The position numbers were made by a program, and so were the translations under genes. The notes beneath the pieces are model-generated. The model was not told the DNA's origin. It ran no database searches and worked only from the letters and a program-made list of their open reading frames with translations. Below, one piece after another: positions 9,531 through 17,300 of a stretch of 64,000 nucleotides of DNA. This stretch comes from JAJXZP01 sp963787185. Lineage in GTDB: Bacteria; Spirochaetota; Spirochaetia; Treponematales; Rectinemataceae. The stretch is taken from contig CAWBCC010000012.1 in assembly GCA_963787185.1 (NCBI GenBank), positions 1 through 64,000 on the forward strand, written 5' to 3'. Position 1 is the first letter of the stretch, and every line of letters begins with the position of its first letter.

Positions 9531-9640
9531 GTGAGCAATCTATTGAACACAGAAGAATTCGCGGCGGCCATCGGCTTGAAACCCGCCACGGTCCGCCAGC
9601 ATGTTTGGCGGCGTCAGGTTGAATTTGTGCGGCGTCGCCG
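9531..9640 (+). CDS. Excisionase-like HTH protein, cut at the contig junction
   Basis: A GTG start after GGGAGGG gives VSNLLNTEEFAAAIG and then KPATVRQHVWRRQVEFVR, a MerR-like winged-helix fold typical of excisionases and small phage regulators. Such proteins normally continue with a basic wing for about 30 more residues. Here the frame instead runs into sequence that, on the opposite strand, is the start of a chemoreceptor. The gene is thus truncated where the two DNA segments join. It is divergent from the zinc-finger gene. Confidence 0.6.
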
Positions 9641-9650
9641 AGATGACATG
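9630..9650. other. Probable chimeric junction between two genomes
   Basis: Left of this point lies tRNA-Arg/integrase/excisionase DNA with many frameshifts. Right of it lies a GC-richer, frameshift-poor sugar operon. One gene from each side is cut here: an excisionase entering from the left and a chemoreceptor entering from the right on the minus strand. The local sequence (GGCGTCGCCGAGATG) is short-repeat rich and could have supplied a false overlap. Confidence 0.7.
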
Positions 9651-9818
9651 ATCGATGACCATGGAAGAGTTGAGGCTTTCGGCGACCAGGGCCGCCGAAA
9701 GCCTCGCAAAATTGGTCCTCGCTATCCAAAGATTGCCGCCCATCGCCATGGCAATGAACGCCGTCAGGATGCCGAGTCTGGCGAGAATGCTTATGTCTCG
9801 CAAGCGGCGGAATCTCAT
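9640..9818 (-). CDS. Methyl-accepting chemotaxis protein, N-terminal fragment
   Basis: The frame begins MRFRRLRDISILARLG, followed by one hydrophobic segment ILTAFIAMAMGG and a periplasmic start WIARTNFARLSAALVAE, the layout of a chemoreceptor N-terminus. After SSMVIDHVIS the sequence turns into DNA that codes for the excisionase on the other strand, so the rest of the receptor is absent. The ATG overlaps the aldolase stop by one base (TGATG), placing the receptor as the last gene of the sugar operon and suggesting chemotaxis to the operon's substrate. The family call rests only on this short piece. Confidence 0.55.
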
Positions 9819-10459
9819 CACGTGCCTCGCGCGGTTCGAACCGATTCCATCGCCTCGCGGCATAGCCTGGAGATCTCCTCGAATCGGCCGGCGGCGAGGA
9901 GTTCTTCCTTCACCATCCAGCTTCCCCCCACCGCGGCCACGTAGGGCAGGACGAGATAGGACGCGAGGTTGGTGGTATCCACTCCGCCCGTCGGTACGAA
10001 GAAGGCTTCGGCATAGGGACCATGGAGCGCTTTGAGCATTTTGAGGCCTCCCGAAGCCTCCGCAGGGAAGAACTTCAGGAGATAGAGTCCGCGTTCGAGA
10101 CCGAGTTCGATTTGGGACGGGGAGTTGACCCCGGGCACGACGGGGAGGCCACGGGCGATACAAAGGTCGACGATACGCGGGTTGAATCCCGGGGTTACCG
10201 CGAAGGCGGCACCCGCGTCGATCGCGGCTTCGACCTGCTCGGCCGAGGTGACCGTACCCGCGCCCACCAAAATAGAGGGCTTGTGTCGCTTGATAAGCCG
10301 GATAGCTTCGGCCGCTGCGCCGGTTCGAAAGGTCACCTCGGCGACGGGCAATCCGCCGGCTTCGAGAGCGTCCGCGAGGGGAAGGGCCTGCTCGGGCTTC
10401 TCGAGTTTGATGACGGGGACTATGCCCCTTTCCCTGAGAGCGGCGAAAATATCGTTCAT
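9818..10459 (-). CDS. eda: KDPG/KHG aldolase
   Basis: Class I aldolase of the Entner-Doudoroff type that splits 2-keto-3-deoxy-6-phosphogluconate, or a related 2-keto-3-deoxy acid, to pyruvate and an aldehyde. The 213-residue length is typical. The motif VAEVTFRTGAA contains the general-base glutamate, VGAGTV follows, and the Schiff-base lysine is in LYLLKFFPAEASGG. The ATG overlaps the DeoR stop (ATGA). Its place at the end of an operon of dehydrogenases and a kinase suggests a sugar-acid pathway ending in a keto-deoxy-acid cleavage. The actual substrate cannot be read from sequence. Confidence 0.93.
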   Translation of the reverse strand: MNDIFAALRERGIVPVIKLEKPEQALPLADALEAGGLPVAEVTFRTGAAAEAIRLIKRHKPSILVGAGTVTSAEQVEAAIDAGAAFAVTPGFNPRIVDLCIARGLPVVPGVNSPSQIELGLERGLYLLKFFPAEASGGLKMLKALHGPYAEAFFVPTGGVDTTNLASYLVLPYVAAVGGSWMVKEELLAAGRFEEISRLCREAMESVRTARGT

Positions 10460-11274
10460 GTTCGTTCTCCTTTCGTGTTCGGGCCCGGGGCATCGGCAAG
10501 GGGGGCGAGCAGGATCTCGATGCCCAGCTCGTCGAGAGTCTTGAGCTCGTCCGGGCCGATCGCGTCCGTGACCAGGCAATCGATGGCCCCGGGAGCCGCG
10601 AACTGGGCAAAAGAATTCTTGCCCAACTTGGACGAGTCGACGAGGAGATAGACTTTCGTGGCCATGGAAACCATCAGTTTCTTGAGCTCGGCCTGTTGAA
10701 GATCGGGCGTGCTCGCTCCCTTCTCGAGGGAGAAACTGTTCGCCGCCATGAAGGCTTTGTCGACCGTAAGTCCTTGCAGAGCCGCGGCCGCGTGCGTACC
10801 GACGGCGCAATGGAAGCGTTTGCGAACGACTCCGCCGATGAGGTGGATGGCCGCGCTCGGATGCTCCTCGAGACGCAGGGCGATCGCGAGGTCGTTCGTA
10901 AGGACGGTGATATCGCGCTTCTCGTCGAGGAGACAGGCCAGCTCGTAGGTCGTCGAGCCTGTGTCGAGGACGATGGTATCGCCATCCTCGACACAATCGA
11001 GGGCCGCTCGGGCGATGGCACGCTTTTCCGCGAGCCTCGCTTCCTCCTTCGCCCTTGCGTCGGGTTCGAATCGAGCCTGCCTCCGAACGATGGCCCCGCC
11101 GTGAGTCCGCACGAGAGCGCCGCTCTGCTCCAGATCTCGGAGATCGGAGCGAATTGTCGCACTCGATACCTCGAAGCGCTCGCAGAGCTCGGAGACCGAG
11201 GCCTTCTTTTGCGAGACGACGTACTCGAGGATTCCGCGCTTGCGCTCCTCGACGAAGACGAGTTCCTTTTTCAC
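10456..11274 (-). CDS. DeoR-family transcriptional regulator
   Basis: Sugar-responsive repressor with an N-terminal winged HTH (KKASVSELCERFEVSSATIRSDL, residues about 23-45, DeoR signature RTHGGA after it) and a C-terminal ribose-isomerase-like sensor (VLDTGSTTYELA, LIGGVVRKRFHCAVG, KLGKNSFA). It probably binds a phosphorylated intermediate of the operon. The GTG start overlaps the stop of the metallo-hydrolase gene (GTGA), and its own stop overlaps the aldolase start. It is embedded mid-operon, so it is co-induced with the enzymes it likely controls. Confidence 0.93.
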   Translation of the reverse strand: MKKELVFVEERKRGILEYVVSQKKASVSELCERFEVSSATIRSDLRDLEQSGALVRTHGGAIVRRQARFEPDARAKEEARLAEKRAIARAALDCVEDGDTIVLDTGSTTYELACLLDEKRDITVLTNDLAIALRLEEHPSAAIHLIGGVVRKRFHCAVGTHAAAALQGLTVDKAFMAANSFSLEKGASTPDLQQAELKKLMVSMATKVYLLVDSSKLGKNSFAQFAAPGAIDCLVTDAIGPDELKTLDELGIEILLAPLADAPGPNTKGERT

Positions 11275-12194
11275 GGACCTATCCTAACACCATCGACAGT
11301 CGTCGTCGACGATCCGCGATCGGAAACGCCCGCGTTGCCTCGCGCCGTAAATTCGTAGCGTACACCGATCCGGGCGAGAAGGAAGTTTTCGGGGGCGAGG
11401 CGGACGAGATCGGCCTCCGCCGCCTCGACATCGACGGTATTGAACTCGAACATCCCGAAGTGGTGCCCGACGCAGTGATGGAAACCCGCTGCGTCGGAGA
11501 GTCGAACCGCCTCTTCGAGTCGAAAATTTCCCGCTATGCCCGCCGAGCGGCGCGACTCGTCGCGACCATTCACGGGAAGGAGCGCCAGGTCGATGGTATG
11601 CGGCGCGAGATTGTCCGGCAATCCGGGATAAGGGCAACAGTCCCCGGAGTGGTAGAGGCAGATCCCGAAACGCCTGAGGATGTAGCCGAGGAACTTGTGA
11701 TGCCCCCCTTCGTCGATCGCGAGATCCTCGTGTGCGGAGGGGATCGGATAGACTTCGAGCTCCCCCACGGACATCGATGCGAAAGCCTCGGCCTCGATGA
11801 GGCGACCGGAAGGCACTCCCCGTTCGCGGGCGAGACCGGAACAGGAGGAGGGGACCACGAACAGGCAGTCCGGATTCGCCGCGGCGACGGGTGCGATGGT
11901 CCGGGGGTCGAGGTGATCCGTGTGCCCGTGCGTGGAAAAAAACAGATCGATGTCGCGGAGTTCTCCGACTTCGACCGGAGGTTCCATCAGCCTGAGGTGG
12001 GGGAAGCGCGTCCCCCTGTACTTCTGTGCGAGGCTATCCGAAAGGTAAGGATCTATCAGAATTCGCAATCCGGACCATTCGAGAAGAAAGCCTGCCTGTC
12101 CGAGCCACCAAAGAGAGAGCCTCTCGTCCGTTCGCCGGCGACGGAGAGGAGGAGGCGAATCGTTCACGGTTCGAAAAACAGGAGTCTCTAACAC
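11271..12194 (-). CDS. UlaG-like metallo-beta-lactamase-fold hydrolase
   Basis: Soluble metal hydrolase, 307 residues from a GTG that overlaps the upstream stop (GTGTTAG) and follows GAGGA. The metal site motif is STHGHTDHLDP (HxHxDH), with later ligands in PSAHED, YHSGDCCPYPG and VGHHFGMFE. The opening WWLGQAGFLLEWSGLRILIDPYLSD is typical of UlaG/L-ascorbate-6-phosphate lactonase-type proteins. In this operon a sugar lactonase or phospho-lactonase role is attractive but unproven. Confidence 0.85.
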   Translation of the reverse strand: MLETPVFRTVNDSPPPLRRRRTDERLSLWWLGQAGFLLEWSGLRILIDPYLSDSLAQKYRGTRFPHLRLMEPPVEVGELRDIDLFFSTHGHTDHLDPRTIAPVAAANPDCLFVVPSSCSGLARERGVPSGRLIEAEAFASMSVGELEVYPIPSAHEDLAIDEGGHHKFLGYILRRFGICLYHSGDCCPYPGLPDNLAPHTIDLALLPVNGRDESRRSAGIAGNFRLEEAVRLSDAAGFHHCVGHHFGMFEFNTVDVEAAEADLVRLAPENFLLARIGVRYEFTARGNAGVSDRGSSTTTVDGVRIGP

Positions 12195-13126
12195 GGTCCG
12201 GAATCCTCGAGCGCCGCGAGTAAATTGTCGACCGCAACGGCAGTCGCTCGGTCGATGCTCTCGTCGGTGAAGCCCCCGATATGAGGCGTCGCCAGTACGG
12301 AAGAGCGCTTGACGAGAGTGAAATCGGGAGGCGGTTCCGAATCGAAGGCGTCCATCGTATAGACACGGACCGTCCCGGAGTCCAGAGCGAGGGCCATGGC
12401 CCTCTCGTCGACGAGACCCTGCCGGGCCGTGTTTACGACGACGACTCCTTTTCTGAGGGTCGCCATTTCGGCGCCTCCGAGAACGGGAGAGCCGTCCTTC
12501 AGCGGCGGGCAGTGGAGCGAGAGGATATCGGCCGCCTTCAGGACCTCTTCGATGCCGGCGTATCCGAAGGCCGGGGAAGGCCTGTAGGAGGGATCGGGGA
12601 AAGGATCGTAGGCGAGGACCCGCATGTCGAAAGCGATAGCGAAGCGGGCGACGAGGCGACCTATCTTGCCGCAGCCGATGAGGCCGAGGGTCTTGCCCTC
12701 GAGCTCGAAGCCCTTTTCGCGTTTCCATCGGCCTGTCTTGAGCGCCGCGTCGGCTTGAGGAATGGAGCGGGCCGCCGAGAGGATATGACCGAAGGCGAGC
12801 TCGGCCACTCCGCGGGCATTCGCTCCATCGGCCCTGCAGACCTTTATGCCCCGAGCCTTCGCCGCTTCGAGGTCCACATTGTCCACCCCCGTGCCGTTGC
12901 GGCTGATGACGCGAAGCTCGGTCGCCTTCTCCATGAAGGCGGCGCCGATCTTTTCGACGCCGGCGATGTATCCGACCGCACCGGAAGCCACGGATATGAG
13001 CTCGGTCTCGCCGGGTTGGGCCCCGGGGCTCGGGAAGACGAGCTCATATCCGGCGGAGCTCAGGCGATCGAGCAAAGGGTGGCCTCCCTTCGAGAGGGAT
13101 CGGGGCGTTACGATGATCTTGGGCAT
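12188..13126 (-). CDS. D-2-hydroxyacid dehydrogenase (SerA-like, short form)
   Basis: NAD-dependent dehydrogenase of 312 residues. The nucleotide motif is GLIGCGKIGRLVARF, and the catalytic set is Arg in NTARQGLVD, Glu in DAFDSEPPP and His in TPHIGG. The substrate region RNGTGVDNVDLEAA matches phosphoglycerate dehydrogenase-type enzymes. It lacks the C-terminal ACT/regulatory domains of true SerA. With a kinase and aldolase in the same operon it may oxidise or reduce a 2-hydroxy/2-keto sugar acid rather than serve serine synthesis. Confidence 0.88.
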   Translation of the reverse strand: MPKIIVTPRSLSKGGHPLLDRLSSAGYELVFPSPGAQPGETELISVASGAVGYIAGVEKIGAAFMEKATELRVISRNGTGVDNVDLEAAKARGIKVCRADGANARGVAELAFGHILSAARSIPQADAALKTGRWKREKGFELEGKTLGLIGCGKIGRLVARFAIAFDMRVLAYDPFPDPSYRPSPAFGYAGIEEVLKAADILSLHCPPLKDGSPVLGGAEMATLRKGVVVVNTARQGLVDERAMALALDSGTVRVYTMDAFDSEPPPDFTLVKRSSVLATPHIGGFTDESIDRATAVAVDNLLAALEDSGPC

Positions 13127-13137
13127 CGCGCTTTCTC

Positions 13138-13713
13138 CTATCGGATTTGCGGGATGCCATCTAGTCTGAGGACTCGCTTGGCAAAGCCGTCGGTCTCGAT
13201 ATCTCCATAGTTATGGCCCGCTTCGGCGTTGTAGACGCAGAAAGAGACGAGAGGCTCGGAGCCGGTATTCACCGATCGGTGGGCCCAAAATGGAGGGACA
13301 TAGACCATTTTGCCTTTTTCCATCTCCTCGGCCGCGAATTGACCGTCTTTGGTCTTCATGACCATGTAGCCCGAGCCTCTGAGGCACAGGTAGATTTCGC
13401 CGGTCTGGAGAACGCTATGGTAGTGACCCTTTGTCATGAAATACTCGTCGCCCACGAGTCCGTTCTGGAGCCTGGAGATGCAAAACATGAGGTGCCCGTA
13501 TTCTTCGGGCACGGGCTTCTCGAAAACTTCGTAGTGGATCGGGTCGCCCTGGGCTATGAGACGCTCGAGAGCCGCGACGTCGGCATAGTGTCCCCGCATC
13601 GAGGAGGCTTTTCGCTCGGTGCGGCTCGTGAAGTCGGCCATAGCGCCTTCCGCTATGTCGATGATCGCGCTGAACGGTTTGATCAGGCTCGTGCCTGCAA
13701 CGATACTGTCCAT
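13138..13713 (-). CDS. Cupin-type glucose-6-phosphate isomerase
   Basis: Metal-dependent phosphoglucose isomerase of the cupin class (archaeal/GPI type), 191 residues. The cupin metal ligands show as KGHYHSVLQTGEIY and a later histidine in VPPFWAHRSVN. The N-terminal stretch with HYEVFEKPVPEEYGHL is also family-typical. Most bacteria use the unrelated Pgi protein, so a cupin isomerase inside a sugar operon may act on a different aldose/ketose phosphate. It sits 11 bases upstream of the hydroxyacid dehydrogenase gene. Confidence 0.85.
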   Translation of the reverse strand: MDSIVAGTSLIKPFSAIIDIAEGAMADFTSRTERKASSMRGHYADVAALERLIAQGDPIHYEVFEKPVPEEYGHLMFCISRLQNGLVGDEYFMTKGHYHSVLQTGEIYLCLRGSGYMVMKTKDGQFAAEEMEKGKMVYVPPFWAHRSVNTGSEPLVSFCVYNAEAGHNYGDIETDGFAKRVLRLDGIPQIR

Positions 13714-13729
13714 GTCTTATCTCCTTGTG

Positions 13730-14683
13730 TCAGCGGCTTTCCGTCGCGATGCGGCAGAGCTCGTCGAAGTTTTTCCCCGTCGTCGGTATATCGATGTCGA
13801 ACACCTCGGCCATCACCCGTGTCCAACCATGAATGAAGTATGCCCAGCCGTCCTCGATCCTGAGTGAGCGAACTTTTTCCTGGGCCCGTGCCTGTTCGAG
13901 GAAAACGAGCCGTCCTCGATAGTTGTACTCCCAGACCATGCCCCGTTCGGGGAAGCGTACGCCGTCGGTCAGCGGGGAACCCTCGGCGTCCTTCCCGAGG
14001 CCCGTGGCGTTGACGACGAGCGAACCCGGCTTCAGTGTACCCACGACCGCGTCATTCACCGCCGGGCTCTCGGCGAGAACATATTCGATCATGATTCCGG
14101 GATTGATCTTCGCATGGACTTCGCGCATATGCTCGAGGCGCTTGGGACTGCGGTTCGTGACGACAATGCGCGAAGGCCACTCATTTTTCGGCTTCTGCTT
14201 CATGATGTAGGAGGTCAAGGCCAGAGAAGAACCTCCCGCCCCGAGTATGCAGATTTCCGCCTTTCCCTCTCTCCAATGGCCGGCCGGGACGAAGGCATCG
14301 AGGGCGAGACCGCTCGTGATGGGGTCTTTTGCGTGACCCCGGAGCGCTCCTCCCCGCTTCGAAATGCTCGAGATTTCCCCGAGGATTTCCGCGTAGGGAT
14401 CGAGGTAATCGAACTGCGAGCTTGCGGCCTCGAGCAGGTCCATCTTGTGCGTGGTGACAAGGGCACCGAGGGAAAGCTTGTCGGATTTAAGGAAGCTCAC
14501 CACTTTTCGGTAGACATCCGGATCGTCGTGCAGCTTACAGTCGATGCCCTTCATCGCGACGTTCCCGAGCTCGAGGTATGCGGCCCAGCGCGGGAAAACT
14601 TTCATGATAGAAGATTTGGCTGTCGTGACGCCGACGAAGTAGAAGGTCGGATTGGTCGCTGGGACGAGGTCGGCGACGGTCAT
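13730..14683 (-). CDS. Shikimate dehydrogenase-like oxidoreductase
   Basis: AroE/YdiB-superfamily enzyme of 317 residues. The N-terminal substrate domain has the catalytic-type lysine in VTTHKMDLLEA and the partner aspartate in GHAKDPITSG. The NAD(P) domain follows with ICILGAGGSSLAL and VTNRSPKRL, and the late motif VVNATGLGKD resembles AroE. The usual shikimate-hydroxyl motif (S.SP near the start) is replaced by TTAKSSIMKVF, so the substrate is probably not shikimate. It is unusual to find this family in a sugar kinase/aldolase operon. A cyclic polyol or keto-sugar substrate is possible. Confidence 0.8.
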   Translation of the reverse strand: MTVADLVPATNPTFYFVGVTTAKSSIMKVFPRWAAYLELGNVAMKGIDCKLHDDPDVYRKVVSFLKSDKLSLGALVTTHKMDLLEAASSQFDYLDPYAEILGEISSISKRGGALRGHAKDPITSGLALDAFVPAGHWREGKAEICILGAGGSSLALTSYIMKQKPKNEWPSRIVVTNRSPKRLEHMREVHAKINPGIMIEYVLAESPAVNDAVVGTLKPGSLVVNATGLGKDAEGSPLTDGVRFPERGMVWEYNYRGRLVFLEQARAQEKVRSLRIEDGWAYFIHGWTRVMAEVFDIDIPTTGKNFDELCRIATESR

Positions 14684-14696
14684 GCTCTGTTCCTCC

Positions 14697-16253
14697 TCAG
14701 GGTTCGACGAAGCTCGACGCGAGGTCGAGAAGTCGCCGATAGCGCGCTATACGCGCCATATAAATGGATGTAAATTCCCGTTGCGGTTCGAAACGGTGTC
14801 CGAGCTTGACCCAGGAACACACGGAGGCGCCGAGATCCGGCAGCGCGCCCACCGCGGCCCCGGCAATCAAGGCGGCACCCATCGGCGCTCCGCCCGTGCG
14901 ATCGACGGCGACGACAGGCATCCCGAGAAGATCGGCTTTAAGCTGGTTCCAGTAAGGTGCCTTCGAGCCCCCTCCCGTCGCTCTGAGCTCCAAAAGCTTC
15001 TGTTCGGGTCGGAGGGCGAGGAGAGCATCCCGGTAGATCGCGTATTCGAGCGCCACAGCCTCGAGCAGACTGCGGTACATCGCTATTCCATTATGGCTGC
15101 GCTTGAGCCCGGCCCAGACACCACGCATCCCGCTCGAGTTCGGCATGACGCGACCTTCCATGTGGGGCACGAAGAAGGGATCGTCGAGCGAAGGGACCGC
15201 CGCCGCGACGAGTTCGCCCAGTCGCTCGAGTCGATTCTCGAGGTCCGCGGCCGGGACAGGGTCGGAGGCGGATGACGCCCGCGTATCGAGTGGATCGCGC
15301 GCCACCTCCTCGGCGAACCAGTTGAGGTTGAGCCCCCCTCCGTTTATGTAGGCATAGGGATGCCAGAGCCCTCGAATGGCGGAATGGCCGCATCCGAGAA
15401 CCCGAGAGGCGGTGTCCGGGGCGAAGCATTCGACCGTGGCGGCGAAGACCGAGGCAGTCCCGGCCACATCGACGCATATCCCCGGCCTTACGGCCCCGCA
15501 GGCGAGAAAGGATGCCGTCGTATCTCCGAGGCCGGCCGCGACCGGCGTACCCGCGCGAAGCCCGGATGCCGCGGATGCCGCCGTGCTCACCGTACCGACT
15601 ATCTCGAGGGGCGAGACGATTCGCGGCAGCTTGGCCAAATCCACGCCGAATTCGCGAGCGAGGCCTTCGTCCCAATTCCCCGCCGCATTGTCGGCAAAGC
15701 CCGAAAAATGCAGATAGCTGTCATCTATGAAGGACTCGCGGCCTCCGAGGCCGCATAGCCGCATGGCAGCATAGCCTCCGGGTTGGACGAACGAGGCGAT
15801 GCGTCCGTATTCGGAGGGCCGCTCCCCTTTCCACCAGAGTATTTTGGGCCCATGGTTGAAGGACGGCACATTGCCCGTCTTTCCGAGGATCTCGATGCCG
15901 GCAGCGGCCTCCATTTTTGCGACGTATGGAGCGCAGCGCGTATCGAGCCAGGAATCGTAGGGCGTGACCGCGAGCCCATCGGAGCCGACGCCGATTATAC
16001 CCGCCATCTGCCCGTCCAGCGCGACGGCGGCGACCGAGGCGGGAGCGACTCTTGCGCGCTCGAGGCAGATCCTGATGGTCCTGCATACGGAGCCGAACTG
16101 CCGCTCCGGATCCTCCTCCGTGGAATCGGGGCTCGGATGAAGGAGCTCGGAGGCTTCCACGGCTTCGGCCAGGAGGGTCCCCGCCGAATCGTAGAGCGCC
16201 GCCCTCGTGCCCTGAGTGCCGATATCGACGCCGATGAAATTCTCTCCCGCCAC
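14697..16253 (-). CDS. FGGY-family carbohydrate kinase (xylulokinase-like)
   Basis: ATP-dependent sugar kinase, 518 residues. The N-terminal phosphate loop is GVDIGTQGTRAALYD, the substrate/catalytic region ALDGQMAGIIGV and WLDTR, and the C-terminal adenosine-binding part includes ATGGGSKAPYWNQLKADLLG. The second motif GLGDTTASFLACG matches the FGGY core. It probably phosphorylates a ketose or polyol produced by the two upstream oxidoreductases. The exact sugar cannot be assigned. The gene lies 9 bases after the dehydrogenase gene. Confidence 0.92.
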   Translation of the reverse strand: MAGENFIGVDIGTQGTRAALYDSAGTLLAEAVEASELLHPSPDSTEEDPERQFGSVCRTIRICLERARVAPASVAAVALDGQMAGIIGVGSDGLAVTPYDSWLDTRCAPYVAKMEAAAGIEILGKTGNVPSFNHGPKILWWKGERPSEYGRIASFVQPGGYAAMRLCGLGGRESFIDDSYLHFSGFADNAAGNWDEGLAREFGVDLAKLPRIVSPLEIVGTVSTAASAASGLRAGTPVAAGLGDTTASFLACGAVRPGICVDVAGTASVFAATVECFAPDTASRVLGCGHSAIRGLWHPYAYINGGGLNLNWFAEEVARDPLDTRASSASDPVPAADLENRLERLGELVAAAVPSLDDPFFVPHMEGRVMPNSSGMRGVWAGLKRSHNGIAMYRSLLEAVALEYAIYRDALLALRPEQKLLELRATGGGSKAPYWNQLKADLLGMPVVAVDRTGGAPMGAALIAGAAVGALPDLGASVCSWVKLGHRFEPQREFTSIYMARIARYRRLLDLASSFVEP

Positions 16254-16262
16254 GCCGTCCCC

Positions 16263-17300
16263 CTAGGGCATTTCGAAGCCCGACTTCAGGCCCTCGCCCC
16301 GCGAAGCCGCCTCGAATGCCTCCGAAGCCTTCTCGAGCGGATAACGCGTCGTGATGACGTCCGAAACGGCCAACTGCCCCCGACCGATGAGCCCCAGGCA
16401 GCGTCTGTACTGGGAAAGGCTTTGTCTCGTGGTACCGGTAACGGTGATTTGCTTGTAGTGGATTACGTTGGTATCGAGGCCGACGACTTCCTGACCCGCG
16501 GGGAGGCCGCCGAAGAAGATGACTCGGCCATCCAGGGCGGCAAGGCCGAAAGCAAGTTGCTGGGTCGATGCGTTCGAGGCAGCGGTAACGATGATGTCGG
16601 CGCCCCGGCCCTCGGTGAGTTCCATGACCCGCTCTTTGACCCTCTCCGGACCGATGGTGACGAAGGCGGAATCTCGTGCCTCGCAGGCGGCGAGTCTATC
16701 CCTGTTGAGATCATGGATCATGACGAGACCGGCCCCGGCGAATGCGTAGAGCTTGGCGTGAAGCAGGCCTATGGGGCCGGCGCCGATGACGAGGACCGAA
16801 TCCCCCGGCTTGAGATGCGCCCGCTCGAAGGAGTTATAGACGCAGGAAAGGGGTTCGGCGATCGCCGCCTCGGCGAAGGATATCCCGTCGGAGACATCGA
16901 TGGGGGAGATATTGCCCTGACCCACGGCAGCCGCGGGCACGCGCATGTATTCGGCAAAGCCCCCGTCGAGGTGGATGCCGAGGGCCTTGAGCGAAGAGCA
17001 GTGTTGGCCGCGGCCCGACACACAGGCGTCGCAGATGCCGCAACCAAAGTTGGGCGCTACGGCAACCGCCTGGCCGATCGCGTAATCGCGGACCGAGGGG
17101 CCGAGCTTCTCGATCGTCCCGGCCATCTCGTGACCGAGAGTCACGGGCACGGAGCCCGCTCCGTTTTTCCACATGCGGATGTCCGTACCGCAGATGAGGG
17201 CCGCCTTGATACGGACGAGAACATCGCCCTCTCCTATTTCGGGGATCGGTACGTCTACGACCCGGATATCCCCAGCCCCGAACAGTTTGACCGCCTTCAT
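16263..17300 (-). CDS. Zinc-dependent polyol/alcohol dehydrogenase (MDR)
   Basis: Medium-chain dehydrogenase of 345 residues. The catalytic zinc ligands are in ICGTDIRMW and LGHEMAGTIE, structural-zinc cysteines in CGICDACVSGRGQHC, and the Rossmann motif is VLVIGAGPIGLLHAKLY. It is closest in feel to sorbitol or threonine dehydrogenases. The ATG overlaps the stop of the Gfo/Idh/MocA gene (ATGA), so the two oxidoreductases are co-translated and probably act on successive or related substrates. Confidence 0.9.
   Translation of the reverse strand: MKAVKLFGAGDIRVVDVPIPEIGEGDVLVRIKAALICGTDIRMWKNGAGSVPVTLGHEMAGTIEKLGPSVRDYAIGQAVAVAPNFGCGICDACVSGRGQHCSSLKALGIHLDGGFAEYMRVPAAAVGQGNISPIDVSDGISFAEAAIAEPLSCVYNSFERAHLKPGDSVLVIGAGPIGLLHAKLYAFAGAGLVMIHDLNRDRLAACEARDSAFVTIGPERVKERVMELTEGRGADIIVTAASNASTQQLAFGLAALDGRVIFFGGLPAGQEVVGLDTNVIHYKQITVTGTTRQSLSQYRRCLGLIGRGQLAVSDVITTRYPLEKASEAFEAASRGEGLKSGFEMP

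Noticed and set aside
7345..9640. The whole right segment as cargo of the tRNA-Arg integrative element
   Set aside because: The right segment includes core genes such as gltBD, rimO and pcrA and cuts a chemoreceptor at the boundary, so cargo is unlikely.
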